Source of the DNA: an uncultured Caulobacter sp.
Lineage (GTDB): Bacteria > Pseudomonadota > Alphaproteobacteria > Caulobacterales > Caulobacteraceae
Direction: 5' to 3'
DNA: 64,000 nucleotides
Assembly: GCA_937925635.1 (NCBI GenBank)
Contig: CALALX010000091.1
Coordinates: 1-64,000 of the forward strand
A program made the translations under genes and the position numbers. Below are positions 41,631 to 49,650 of this stretch, in pieces. Every line of letters begins with the position of its first letter. Within the stretch, counting starts at the first letter, position 1. The notes beneath the pieces were generated by a model, which did not search any database, was not told the DNA's origin, and worked only from the letters and a program-made list of their open reading frames with translations.

Positions 41631-42872
41631 CTAGCTCTTGCTCAGGCCCACCTGCACCACGTCCGTCCGCCCCGTCCGGAAGCCCGCTTCGCAATAGGCG
41701 AGATAGTACCGCCACATGCGCCGGAAGCGGTCGTCGAAGCCCTGCTTGCGAATGTCGTCCCAGGCGGCGTCGAAACGCTCCATCCATTCGGACAGGGTCT
41801 CAGCATAGTCCTGGCCGAAGCGCATCACCGACTGCCAGCCCAGGCCCGCCTTCCCGGTCTCCTGCCTCAGCCGCGTCTCGCTGGGCAGCATGCCGCCCGG
41901 GAAGATGTACTTCTGGATGAAGTCGGCCCGCCGCCGATAGACGCCGAACAGTTCGTCCCGGATGGTGATGATCTGCAGGCCGGCGCGGCCGCCGGGCGAG
42001 AGGACGTCGCGGATCTTGCCGAAATAGGTCGGCCAGTATTCCTCGCCGACCGCCTCGAACATCTCGATGGAGGCGACGCGGTCGAACTGGCCGTCGACGT
42101 CGCGGTAGTCGACCAGCCGGATGTCGGTCTTCTCCGCAAGGCCCTGCTCGAACAGGCGTTTCCGCGCGAAGTCGTATTGCTCCTGACTGATGGTGATGCC
42201 GGTGACCTTCGCGCCGATTTCCTTCGCCGCGAACTCGGCGAAGCCGCCCCAGCCGCAGCCGATTTCCAGCACGCTCTGGCCGGTTTCCAGACCCATGGAG
42301 CGGGCGAGGGCGGCGTACTTGTGTTGCTGAGCCAGATCCAGCGGCTCGCCGGTCTTTTCGTAGACGGCCGAGCTGTAGGTCATCGTCCGGTCCAGCCACT
42401 TCGAATAGAAGTGGTTTCCCAGGTCGTAGTGGGCGTGGATGTTCTTGCGGCTGCCGGAGCGGTCGTTCCGGTGCAGCATGTGCATCACGAAATTGACCGC
42501 CCGCACGATCGGGTTGCCCTCGACCAGGGTCTGCAGGCGATCGAAGTTCATCGCGAACCCGGTCAGCAGCGCCGCCAGATCCGGCGTCTCCCATTCGTCG
42601 GCCATATAGCCCTCGGCGAAGCCGATCGCGCCGGCCGAGAAGCAGCGCTTGATGAAGCGGTAGTCCTTGACCCTGATCCGGGCGTCGGGGCCGGAGTCTG
42701 GACCGCTGCAGCGGATCTCCTCGCCGCTCGGCAGCACCCAGACGATCGAGCCGAAGCGCCAGTTTTCGGCGCAGACCCGAATGCAGGTGCGAAAGATCGC
42801 CGGCGAGGCGCGCAGCGCGGGAATGTCCCAGCCGGGACCGGTCGAGGCGGGGGTCAGGTCCGTGGTCGTCAT
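41631..42872 (-). CDS. cfa: Cyclopropane-fatty-acyl-phospholipid synthase
   Basis: SAM-dependent enzyme that converts unsaturated acyl chains of membrane phospholipids to cyclopropanes, usually in late growth or under acid stress. The 413-residue protein has a substrate-binding N-terminal part (FAEGYMADEWETPDLAALL), the conserved NIHAHYDLGNHFYSKWLDRTMTYSSA, SAM-binding motif VLEIGCGWGGFAEFAA, GITISQEQYDFARKR and the FIQKYIFPGGMLPS motif. Confidence 0.96.
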   Translation of the reverse strand: MTTTDLTPASTGPGWDIPALRASPAIFRTCIRVCAENWRFGSIVWVLPSGEEIRCSGPDSGPDARIRVKDYRFIKRCFSAGAIGFAEGYMADEWETPDLAALLTGFAMNFDRLQTLVEGNPIVRAVNFVMHMLHRNDRSGSRKNIHAHYDLGNHFYSKWLDRTMTYSSAVYEKTGEPLDLAQQHKYAALARSMGLETGQSVLEIGCGWGGFAEFAAKEIGAKVTGITISQEQYDFARKRLFEQGLAEKTDIRLVDYRDVDGQFDRVASIEMFEAVGEEYWPTYFGKIRDVLSPGGRAGLQIITIRDELFGVYRRRADFIQKYIFPGGMLPSETRLRQETGKAGLGWQSVMRFGQDYAETLSEWMERFDAAWDDIRKQGFDDRFRRMWRYYLAYCEAGFRTGRTDVVQVGLSKS

Positions 42873-42966
42873 CGGCGCTCCCTTCCGTAGAGGGAGCCTA
42901 ACATCCTTTTTTCCCGTCGCGCGAGTATGGAGCGCCGTAACGCCCGTTCACGAACAGGCGCCGGCG

Positions 42967-44409
42967 TCAGTTGAGAGCCGCGGAATCCTGGTCGCCCTTG
43001 ACCGCGCGATAGCCGTCGAGGGCCCGCTGCCGGGCCTTGCCGTGATCAACGATCGGCGCGGGATAGGTCTTGCCCAGCACCACGCCGGCCGCCGCCAGCC
43101 GCTCGCGAGGGGCGGTCCAGGGCTGGTGAATGACCGCGTCCGGCAGCCGCTTCAGCTCGGGAACCCAGCGGCGGACATAGGCCCCCTTCGGATCAAACTT
43201 CTCGCCCTGGGTGACCGGGTTGAAGATGCGGAACCAGGGCGAGGCGTCGGCGCCGCTGCCGGCCACCCACTGCCAGTTGGCGGCGTTCTGGGCGATGTCG
43301 GCGTCCACCAGGGTGTCCCAGAACCAGGCCTCGCCCTTGCGCCAGTTGATCAGCAGATCCTTGATCAGGAACGAGCCGACGATCATCCGCACGCGGTTGT
43401 GCATGTAGCCGGTGGTCCACAGCTCGCGCATGCCCGCGTCAACAATCGGATAGCCGGTCAGACCGCGCTGCCAGGCCCGCAGCCCGACCGCATCCTGCCG
43501 CCATTCGAAGCGGTCGAAGTCCGGCTTGAAGTTGTCGGTCGGCAGGTCGGGCCAGTGGAACAGCAGATGGTGGTTGAACTCCCGCCAGCCGAGTTCGGCG
43601 AGGAACTTGTCGACCTGCGCGCGCGGCGCCGCGCTCGCCATGACCGCGCGCTGGACCTGGCGCGGACCGATCTCGCCGAAATGCAGGTGGGGGGAAAGGC
43701 GCGAGGTTCCCTCGATGTCCGGCCGGTCGCGCGCGTCGGCGTAGTCGGCGACGGGGCCGTTCAGGAAACGGGTCAGGGCCGCCCCGGCGCCGGCCTCGCC
43801 GGGCGTCCAGTCGGTGAACCCGGCCGCCCAATTCGGTCGGCCCTCATAGAGCCCCCAGTCGGCGAGATTGTCGCTGTCCGGCCAGGTCTTCGGCGGGGGA
43901 AGGTCCTGCGCGAGCCGGCGCGCCGGTACGTCCTCGATGCGCGCGCGCGCCGCCCGCCAGTAGGGCGTGAACACCTTGTAGGGCTCGCCCGCGCCGGTCT
44001 TCACCTCCCACGGCTCGACCAGCAGGCCGCCGTTGCAGGACACGGCGTCGACGCCGTCGGCCTTGAGATCCGACTTCAGGGCGCTGTCCCGCGCGACCGA
44101 ATGCCTGTCGTAAAGCCGATTCCAGTAGACGGCCTCGGCGCCGGTCCTGGCGATGATCTCGCCGATCTGCAGGGCCGGGTCGCCCCGGCGCAGGATCAGC
44201 CTAAGCCCCCGCTCGCGGAGACCATCGTCGAGCGCCTTCAGGGAGCGTTCCAGCCACCACCGACTTGCGCCGCCGAGGGGGCGCGCGGTCTCATCCAGAA
44301 CATAGAGCGGGATGAGCGGGCGTCCGCTCGCCGCCGCCTCGGACAGGGCGGGATTGTCGGTCAGACGCAGGTCCTGACGGAACCAGACGATGGCGGGGGC
44401 TTGAGTCAT
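42967..44409 (-). CDS. phrB: Deoxyribodipyrimidine photolyase
   Basis: Blue-light-driven repair of cyclobutane pyrimidine dimers. The 480-residue protein has an N-terminal antenna domain (IVWFRQDLRLTDNPAL) and the FAD-binding helical domain: GTSRLSPHLHFGEIGPRQV, WREFNHHLLFHWPDLP, TGYPIVDAGMRELWTTGYMHNRVRMIVGSFLIKDLLI and ADIAQNAANWQWVAGSGADASPWFRIFNP, the class I CPD signature. The start is the ATG at 44409. Confidence 0.97.
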   Translation of the reverse strand: MTQAPAIVWFRQDLRLTDNPALSEAAASGRPLIPLYVLDETARPLGGASRWWLERSLKALDDGLRERGLRLILRRGDPALQIGEIIARTGAEAVYWNRLYDRHSVARDSALKSDLKADGVDAVSCNGGLLVEPWEVKTGAGEPYKVFTPYWRAARARIEDVPARRLAQDLPPPKTWPDSDNLADWGLYEGRPNWAAGFTDWTPGEAGAGAALTRFLNGPVADYADARDRPDIEGTSRLSPHLHFGEIGPRQVQRAVMASAAPRAQVDKFLAELGWREFNHHLLFHWPDLPTDNFKPDFDRFEWRQDAVGLRAWQRGLTGYPIVDAGMRELWTTGYMHNRVRMIVGSFLIKDLLINWRKGEAWFWDTLVDADIAQNAANWQWVAGSGADASPWFRIFNPVTQGEKFDPKGAYVRRWVPELKRLPDAVIHQPWTAPRERLAAAGVVLGKTYPAPIVDHGKARQRALDGYRAVKGDQDSAALN

Positions 44410-44432
44410 CTGTCTTCGTCTAGCCAACTTTG

Positions 44433-44545
44433 GTGCGTCCTTCGAGACGCTCGCTTGAGGCTCGCTCCTCAGGATGACGAAGGTGGGCAGGCTTCAGTTG
44501 GCTTCGTCATGGTGAGTAGCGATCCCTGAGGATCGCGTCTCGAAC
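44433..44545. repeat. Fold-back intergenic repeat, copy 1 (family A)
   Basis: The left arm gcgtccttcgagacgctcgc...ggatgacgaag and the right arm cttcgtcatggtgag...cgcgtctcgaac pair imperfectly over about 45 bp. The same unit is found at 51752-51864 and 63702-63817, with a half copy at 61421-61467. Confidence 0.78.
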
Positions 44546-44601
44546 CCCGCATCGCGGACCCGCTTGACCGCCCCCACGTCAAAGCCCACACCCTGCCACT
44601 C

Positions 44602-46068
44602 ATGGACCTCGCTTCGCTTCAGTCCCTGCTGACCACCGTGACCGGCGCCCGGGTGGCCTGTGTCGGCGACGTCATGCTGGACCGCTTCGTCTACGGCGAG
44701 GTCACGCGCACTTCGCCCGAGGCGCCGATCCCGGTGCTGAACCGCGCGCGCGAGATCGCCATGCTGGGCGCGGCCGGCAACGTGGCGCGAAACGTCGCTT
44801 CGCTGGGCGGGACAGCCGCGCTGGCCGGGATCATCGGCGATGACGCCGCCGCCAACGAGGCGCTCGGCATGATCGGCGCCGATGCGCGCATGGAGGGGCA
44901 TCTGGTCCCCGAGCGTGGCCGTCCGACCACCGTCAAGACCCGCTACGTCGCCGCCGGCCAGCAGCTTCTGCGCGTCGACAGCGAGGATGTCCGGCCGGTG
45001 GGCAAGGAGGCCGAGGCCAAGCTCCTGAACGCCGTACGCCACGCGGTGGCCGACGCCGGCGCCATCCTGCTCAGCGACTATGGCAAGGGCGCGGTCTCGC
45101 AGGCCGTCATCGAGGCCTGCCTTGAGGCGGCGCGGTCGTCCGGTTCCGTCCTCATCGTCGACTCAAAGGCCCGCAGCTTCGCCCGCTACGGCGCCGCCGA
45201 CTTCGTGAAGCCGAACGCCGCCGAACTGGCCGCCGCCACCGAGCTGCCCACCTCGACCGACGAAGAGGTCGAGGCCGCGCTGGCCCGGGCGCTGGATCTG
45301 TCGCGCGCCAAGGCGGTGCTGGTCACCCGCGCCGCCAAGGGCATGAGCCTGGGCGTGCGCGGCAAGCCCGTGCGCCATTTCCCGGGCAGCCCGCGCGAGG
45401 TGTTCGACGTCTCCGGGGCCGGAGACACGGCGCTGGCGGCGCTGGGCCTGGCGCTGGCCGCGGGGGCCGAGCCCGGGGTCGCGGTGGAGTTCGCCCTGTT
45501 GGCCAGCGGCGTCGCGGTCGGCAAGGCCGGCACGGCGGTGGTCTCGCCGCAGGAACTGATCGAGGCGGAGATCGCCGCCCACATGGCGCCGGCCGAGGCC
45601 AAGCTGGCCACGCCGTCGCAGGTGGCGGCCAAGGCCCAGGCCTGGCGCGACGCCGGGCTGAAGGTCGGTTTCACCAACGGCTGCTTCGACATCCTGCACA
45701 AGGGTCACGTCGCCTACCTGGCGCAGTCCCGCGCCTGGTGCGACCGCCTGATTGTCGGCGTCAACAGCGACCGCTCGGTGCGGGCGCTCAAAGGGGAGGG
45801 GCGGCCGGTCAACGACCTGGAGTCCCGCGCCCTGGTGCTCGCCGGCCTGGCCCACGTCGACCTGGTCGCGCCATTCGACGAGGACACGCCGATCGAGCTG
45901 ATCAAGGCGGCCCGGCCCGACGTGCTCATCAAGGGGGCCGACTACACCGTCGAGGGCGTGGTCGGCCATGAACTGGTCCAGTCCTGGGGCGGCGAGGTCC
46001 GGCTCGCGCCCATCATCGAGGGCTACTCGACCTCCGCCGCCATTGCCCGCATCACCGAGAAGGCCTGA
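44602..46068 (+). CDS. hldE: Bifunctional heptose 7-phosphate kinase / heptose 1-phosphate adenylyltransferase
   Basis: Two steps of ADP-heptose synthesis for the LPS inner core. The 488-residue protein has an N-terminal PfkB-type kinase (about 1-325: VACVGDVMLDRFVYGEV, GAAGNVARNVASLGG, FDVSGAGDTALAALGLAL with the catalytic Asp) and a C-terminal nucleotidyltransferase (about 345-488: VGFTNGCFDILHKGHVAYLAQS, the HxGH-type site). It is followed after 4 bp by hldD, so the operon covers the late heptose pathway. Confidence 0.97.
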   Translation: MDLASLQSLLTTVTGARVACVGDVMLDRFVYGEVTRTSPEAPIPVLNRAREIAMLGAAGNVARNVASLGGTAALAGIIGDDAAANEALGMIGADARMEGHLVPERGRPTTVKTRYVAAGQQLLRVDSEDVRPVGKEAEAKLLNAVRHAVADAGAILLSDYGKGAVSQAVIEACLEAARSSGSVLIVDSKARSFARYGAADFVKPNAAELAAATELPTSTDEEVEAALARALDLSRAKAVLVTRAAKGMSLGVRGKPVRHFPGSPREVFDVSGAGDTALAALGLALAAGAEPGVAVEFALLASGVAVGKAGTAVVSPQELIEAEIAAHMAPAEAKLATPSQVAAKAQAWRDAGLKVGFTNGCFDILHKGHVAYLAQSRAWCDRLIVGVNSDRSVRALKGEGRPVNDLESRALVLAGLAHVDLVAPFDEDTPIELIKAARPDVLIKGADYTVEGVVGHELVQSWGGEVRLAPIIEGYSTSAAIARITEKA

Positions 46069-46072
46069 GTTC

Positions 46073-47074
46073 ATGACCCGCCGCATCGTTTTCGTCACCG
46101 GCGGGGCCGGCTTCATCGGCTCCAACATCGTCGCCAAGCTGGCCGAGGATCCGGCGTTGGACCTGGTCGTCTGCGACTGGCTGGAGACCGCCGAGCTCGG
46201 CAAGTGGAGGAACCTGGCCAAGCACCCGATCGGCGACTTCGTGCCGCCCGAAGAGATGTTCGAGTGGCTTGAGAAGCGCTGGCAGGACGTGCAGATGGTC
46301 GTCCACATGGGCGCCATCAGCTCCACGACCGAGCCGGACGCCGACAAGATCGTGCAGACGAATTTCTGCCTGTCCCGCGACCTGTTTCGCTGGTGCACGG
46401 ACCGCCAGCGCCGGTTCATCTACGCGTCGTCGGCGGCGACCTACGGCGACGGCTCGACGGGTTTCGACGACAGGGACGACGTGGAGAGCCTCAAGGCGCT
46501 GCGGCCCCTGAACACCTACGGCTGGTCCAAGGCGCTGTTCGACATCTTCGCCGCCCGGCAGGCCGCCCGCGACTACGCCCCGCCGCAGTGGACGGGCCTG
46601 AAGTTTTTCAACGTCTACGGCCCCAACGAGGAGCACAAGGCGTCGATGAAGTCGGTCGCCTCGCAGATCTGGCCAAAGGTGAAGTCGGGTCACACGGTGC
46701 AGCTCTTCAAGTCACACCACCCGGACTACGAGGATGGCGGCCAGCTGCGGGATTTCGTCTATGTGCGGGACGTCGCCGATGTCGTGCAGTGGCTGCATGA
46801 GACGCCCTCCGTGAACGGCGTCTACAATCTCGGATCAGGCAGGGCGCGGTCGTTCAAGGACATGGCGGAGGCCGTGTTCAAGGCGGCCGGCAAGACGCCG
46901 GACATCGAGTACACCCCGATGCCACCAGCCATCCGCGACAAGTACCAGTACTTCACCCAGGCCAACATGGATCGCCTGCGCGAGGCCGGCTATCCGGGCC
47001 AGATGACCCCGCTCGAGGACGGCATCGTCGAGTACGTCGGCAAATACCTGAACACCAGCGATCCGTATCGCTAG
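46073..47074 (+). CDS. hldD: ADP-L-glycero-D-manno-heptose 6-epimerase
   Basis: Epimerises ADP-D-glycero- to ADP-L-glycero-D-manno-heptose. The 333-residue SDR has the NAD(P) motif VTGGAGFIGSNIVAKL, the catalytic YGWSK (Tyr-x-x-x-Lys), ASSAATYGDGSTGF, and the family-specific FFNVYGPNEEHKASMKSVASQIWPKV and DYEDGGQLRDFVYVRDV. The ATG at 46073 follows hldE by 4 bp. Confidence 0.97.
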   Translation: MTRRIVFVTGGAGFIGSNIVAKLAEDPALDLVVCDWLETAELGKWRNLAKHPIGDFVPPEEMFEWLEKRWQDVQMVVHMGAISSTTEPDADKIVQTNFCLSRDLFRWCTDRQRRFIYASSAATYGDGSTGFDDRDDVESLKALRPLNTYGWSKALFDIFAARQAARDYAPPQWTGLKFFNVYGPNEEHKASMKSVASQIWPKVKSGHTVQLFKSHHPDYEDGGQLRDFVYVRDVADVVQWLHETPSVNGVYNLGSGRARSFKDMAEAVFKAAGKTPDIEYTPMPPAIRDKYQYFTQANMDRLREAGYPGQMTPLEDGIVEYVGKYLNTSDPYR

Positions 47075-47113
47075 GCGTTTCGCGCGTCGCATCGCTCGTG
47101 TAATCCTCGTGCC

Positions 47114-48286
47114 ATGTGGGGGTTGAAGGGCTTCAAGCGCTGGATCTTCCTGGGCGCGGTCGGGACGATCGCCGTCCTGGCCTTGGCCGCCTGGGTGCTG
47201 CGCGTCGACATCATTCGCACCACCCTCGATCCCCGGGTCCCGTTCCAGACCTACAAGCCGCCGCGCGCGCCCGACTACGCCGAGGCGCGGGCCTGGGCGC
47301 TGCCGATCGAGTCTCGGCCGGGCGCGACCCTGCCGGCCGACGTCTTCTTCGTGGCGCCGACGACCTACGACGGCGGCGAGCACTGGAACGCGCCCTTCCG
47401 TGACCAGGACGCCCAACGCCTGCTGCAGCGCGTGATGTTGCCCAACTACGCCGGGCCGTTCGCGCGGGTCGGGCGGGTGTTCGCGCCCAACTACCGCCAG
47501 GCCAGCCTCTATTCGCAGCTCACGCTGCGCGAGGACGCCCGTCGGGCGCGGCGCTTCGCCTACGGTGATGTCCAGGCCGCCTTCCGCGCCTGGAAGGCCC
47601 GCCACGACACAGGCCGGCCCCTGGTTCTGGTCGGGGTCGAGCAGGGCGGCCTGCTGGCCGAGCGGCTTCTGCGTGAGGAGATCGCGCCCGACGGCGACCT
47701 GCGGGCCCGCCTGGCGGGGGTCTACCTCATTGAGACCGTCGTCCCGGCGGACCGCTATGGCGAGGGCGCGCCGGTCCCGGCCTGCTGGATGCGGTCACAG
47801 GCCCGCTGCCTCGTCGCCTGGGTGACCCCGCGGGAGGCCGGTCCCAAGGAGACGCTCGATCGCGCCTTGGTCTGGAACGACCAGGGTCAACTGGTCGAGC
47901 TCGACGGCCGACCGGCGCTCTGCGTCAATCCGCTGCTCGGCGCCCGGAGCAACGCCCCAGCGCCGATACGCGACAATCTCGGCGCAGCGGTCGCCACGGG
48001 TTTCGGCTGGAAGGAGCGCCCGGCCTTTCTTCAGCGCCAGGTCGGCGCCCGCTGCGTCGATGGCGTGCTGCAGGTCGACAGGCCGAAGTCGAAGGTCTTC
48101 CGACTGGCCCGCGGGTGGGCCGACCGGCTGAAGGTTCCGCCCTACAATCTGTTCTACCTGGATATCGAGGCCGACGCCCAGGCGCGGGTCTCGACCTTGC
48201 TCGGCCGGCAGGCCTATGGCGTCGCCGCGCCGCCAATCGAGACGTCGATCGCGGTGAAGGGCTCGCCGATCAACCGGATCGACTGA
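47114..48286 (+). CDS. DUF3089 protein with an altered nucleophile elbow
   Basis: A 390-residue protein with one N-terminal membrane anchor (WIFLGAVGTIAVLALAAWVL) and a DUF3089 alpha/beta-hydrolase-like domain: ADVFFVAPTTYDGGEHWNAPF, RVFAPNYRQASLYSQL, and YGDVQAAFRAWKARHDTGRPLVLVGVEQGG. Family members usually show a GHSQG-type elbow here; this protein has GVEQG (174-178), replacing both the His and the Ser nucleophile. The C-terminal part has paired Cys (CLVAWVTPREAG, ALCVNPL, ARCVDGVL), suiting a periplasmic location. It is probably not a serine hydrolase. It follows hldD by 39 bp. Confidence 0.82.
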   Translation: MWGLKGFKRWIFLGAVGTIAVLALAAWVLRVDIIRTTLDPRVPFQTYKPPRAPDYAEARAWALPIESRPGATLPADVFFVAPTTYDGGEHWNAPFRDQDAQRLLQRVMLPNYAGPFARVGRVFAPNYRQASLYSQLTLREDARRARRFAYGDVQAAFRAWKARHDTGRPLVLVGVEQGGLLAERLLREEIAPDGDLRARLAGVYLIETVVPADRYGEGAPVPACWMRSQARCLVAWVTPREAGPKETLDRALVWNDQGQLVELDGRPALCVNPLLGARSNAPAPIRDNLGAAVATGFGWKERPAFLQRQVGARCVDGVLQVDRPKSKVFRLARGWADRLKVPPYNLFYLDIEADAQARVSTLLGRQAYGVAAPPIETSIAVKGSPINRID

Positions 48287-48291
48287 GGCCC

Positions 48292-48660
48292 TCAACCCGC
48301 CAGGGTGCGGAGCCCGGCGTAGTTCGGCTGGTCGATCCGCACCTGGTCGATGATCGAGGCCTTCATGTGCGCCATCACCGCCGGGTCGAAGGCGTCGATC
48401 GCGCCGCTCTCGATGCCTTCGCAGAGCTCCGCATTGAGCGTGGCGAAGTCGCCGGGATGGCCGAGGATGGCGGTCAGGCGGGCGACGGCCTCGGCCTCGG
48501 CCCTGGGACCGTGCTCGATCTCGCGGCGGACCGTGTTCAACGCGTTGACGGCGACGCGGGCCAGGAAGGCGTCGCGGTCCTTCAGCTGAGGCGCGGCGCG
48601 CTCCTCGATGAAGCGTATCACGGCTTCGATCAGCTCGGACGAGGTGGGATGGGTGATCAT
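48292..48660 (-). CDS. DUF6285 family protein
   Basis: A 122-residue helical protein (SELIEAVIRFIEERAAPQLKDRDAFLARVAVNALNTVRREIEHGP) that in many proteobacteria is encoded directly after an aminoglycoside-phosphotransferase-like gene and near acyl-CoA dehydrogenases. The start at 48660 overlaps the phosphotransferase stop (ATGA). It is likely a partner or subunit of that enzyme. Confidence 0.82.
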   Translation of the reverse strand: MITHPTSSELIEAVIRFIEERAAPQLKDRDAFLARVAVNALNTVRREIEHGPRAEAEAVARLTAILGHPGDFATLNAELCEGIESGAIDAFDPAVMAHMKASIIDQVRIDQPNYAGLRTLAG

Positions 48661-49631
48661 CGCGCGGCCTCCAGCAGGGCCATGAGGTCGATCTCGCATT
48701 CGGACGTGCGGCGGCCGATCATCGGGCGTTCGACCGAGGTGTCCGAGCCGTTGGCGTAGGAGGCGTACATGCCTTCGCACATCACGCCCCACTTCAGAGA
48801 GCCGAGCATCTGCCAGTAGAGGACCCGGTCGAGCGAGATCGGAGTCCCGCCGGCGGCCTCGTAGCCGTCGAGCATGTCCTGATAGTCGCCGAAGCCGCCG
48901 ACCGGCTTTGCGCCGCCGAACCGCCAGGAGGCCGTGCAGATCCAGCCCATGTCCTCGGCCGGGTCCCCGATGTGGACCAATTCCCAATCCAGGATGGCCG
49001 CGACGCCAGCTTCGGGGTGGAACATGATGTTTCCATTACGGAAATCGCCATGCAACAGCACCGGCCGGTCCAGCGTCGGCGCGCGGTCCCGAAGATGGCG
49101 GAACGCAGCCTCAAGGATCGGCCGCTTGGCGCCGAGCGTCCGGTACACGGTCTCGTACTTGTCCAGCTCGTCCAACGCGCTCGACCGCGCCAGATCAGGC
49201 AGGCCTTCGAGCGGCACGGCGTGGATCTTCGCCAGCGCCTCGCCGCACTGGCGCGCCAGCTGCGGGCGGACCGCGGCGAAGGCCTCGCCCTGGGCGATGC
49301 GCTTGCCCAGCGTCTCGCCCTCGACGGCCACCATGACGTAGGCCTCGCCGATGTCGCTGCCCGGCTCGCTGACGTGGAGCACCTCAGGCACGGCGGCGCC
49401 GAGCTTCGCCGCCGCCTTGATCACGGCGGCTTCCGTGGCCAGCGGGTTGGCCGTGCCGGTCGTCGACACGGCGCCTTGCGGTTTGCGGCGCAGGATGAGC
49501 GCCTGGCCGGTGTCGAGCGAGAAAGCCCAGGTCTCCTGGCTGGCGCCGCCGGATAGCCGGCGTAGGCCGGTGATGGACGTGCCGCCAAGCTGCGGGGCGA
49601 TGGCGTTGAGGGCGGTTTCCAGATCGCTCAT
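48657..49631 (-). CDS. Phosphotransferase family protein (APH/ACAD10-like)
   Basis: Kinase-fold protein of 324 residues related to aminoglycoside phosphotransferases and the kinase domain of ACAD10. Motifs: SGGASQETWAFSLDTG, LILRRKP (ATP Lys region), the catalytic loop VLLHGDFRNGNIMFHP and metal-binding ILDWELVHIGDPAEDMGW. By family it more likely acts on hydroxyacyl-CoA-type or small-alcohol substrates than on antibiotics. It is coupled to the DUF6285 gene. Confidence 0.9.
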   Translation of the reverse strand: MSDLETALNAIAPQLGGTSITGLRRLSGGASQETWAFSLDTGQALILRRKPQGAVSTTGTANPLATEAAVIKAAAKLGAAVPEVLHVSEPGSDIGEAYVMVAVEGETLGKRIAQGEAFAAVRPQLARQCGEALAKIHAVPLEGLPDLARSSALDELDKYETVYRTLGAKRPILEAAFRHLRDRAPTLDRPVLLHGDFRNGNIMFHPEAGVAAILDWELVHIGDPAEDMGWICTASWRFGGAKPVGGFGDYQDMLDGYEAAGGTPISLDRVLYWQMLGSLKWGVMCEGMYASYANGSDTSVERPMIGRRTSECEIDLMALLEAAR

Positions 49632-49650
49632 GGGACTCGATTGAGGACCC

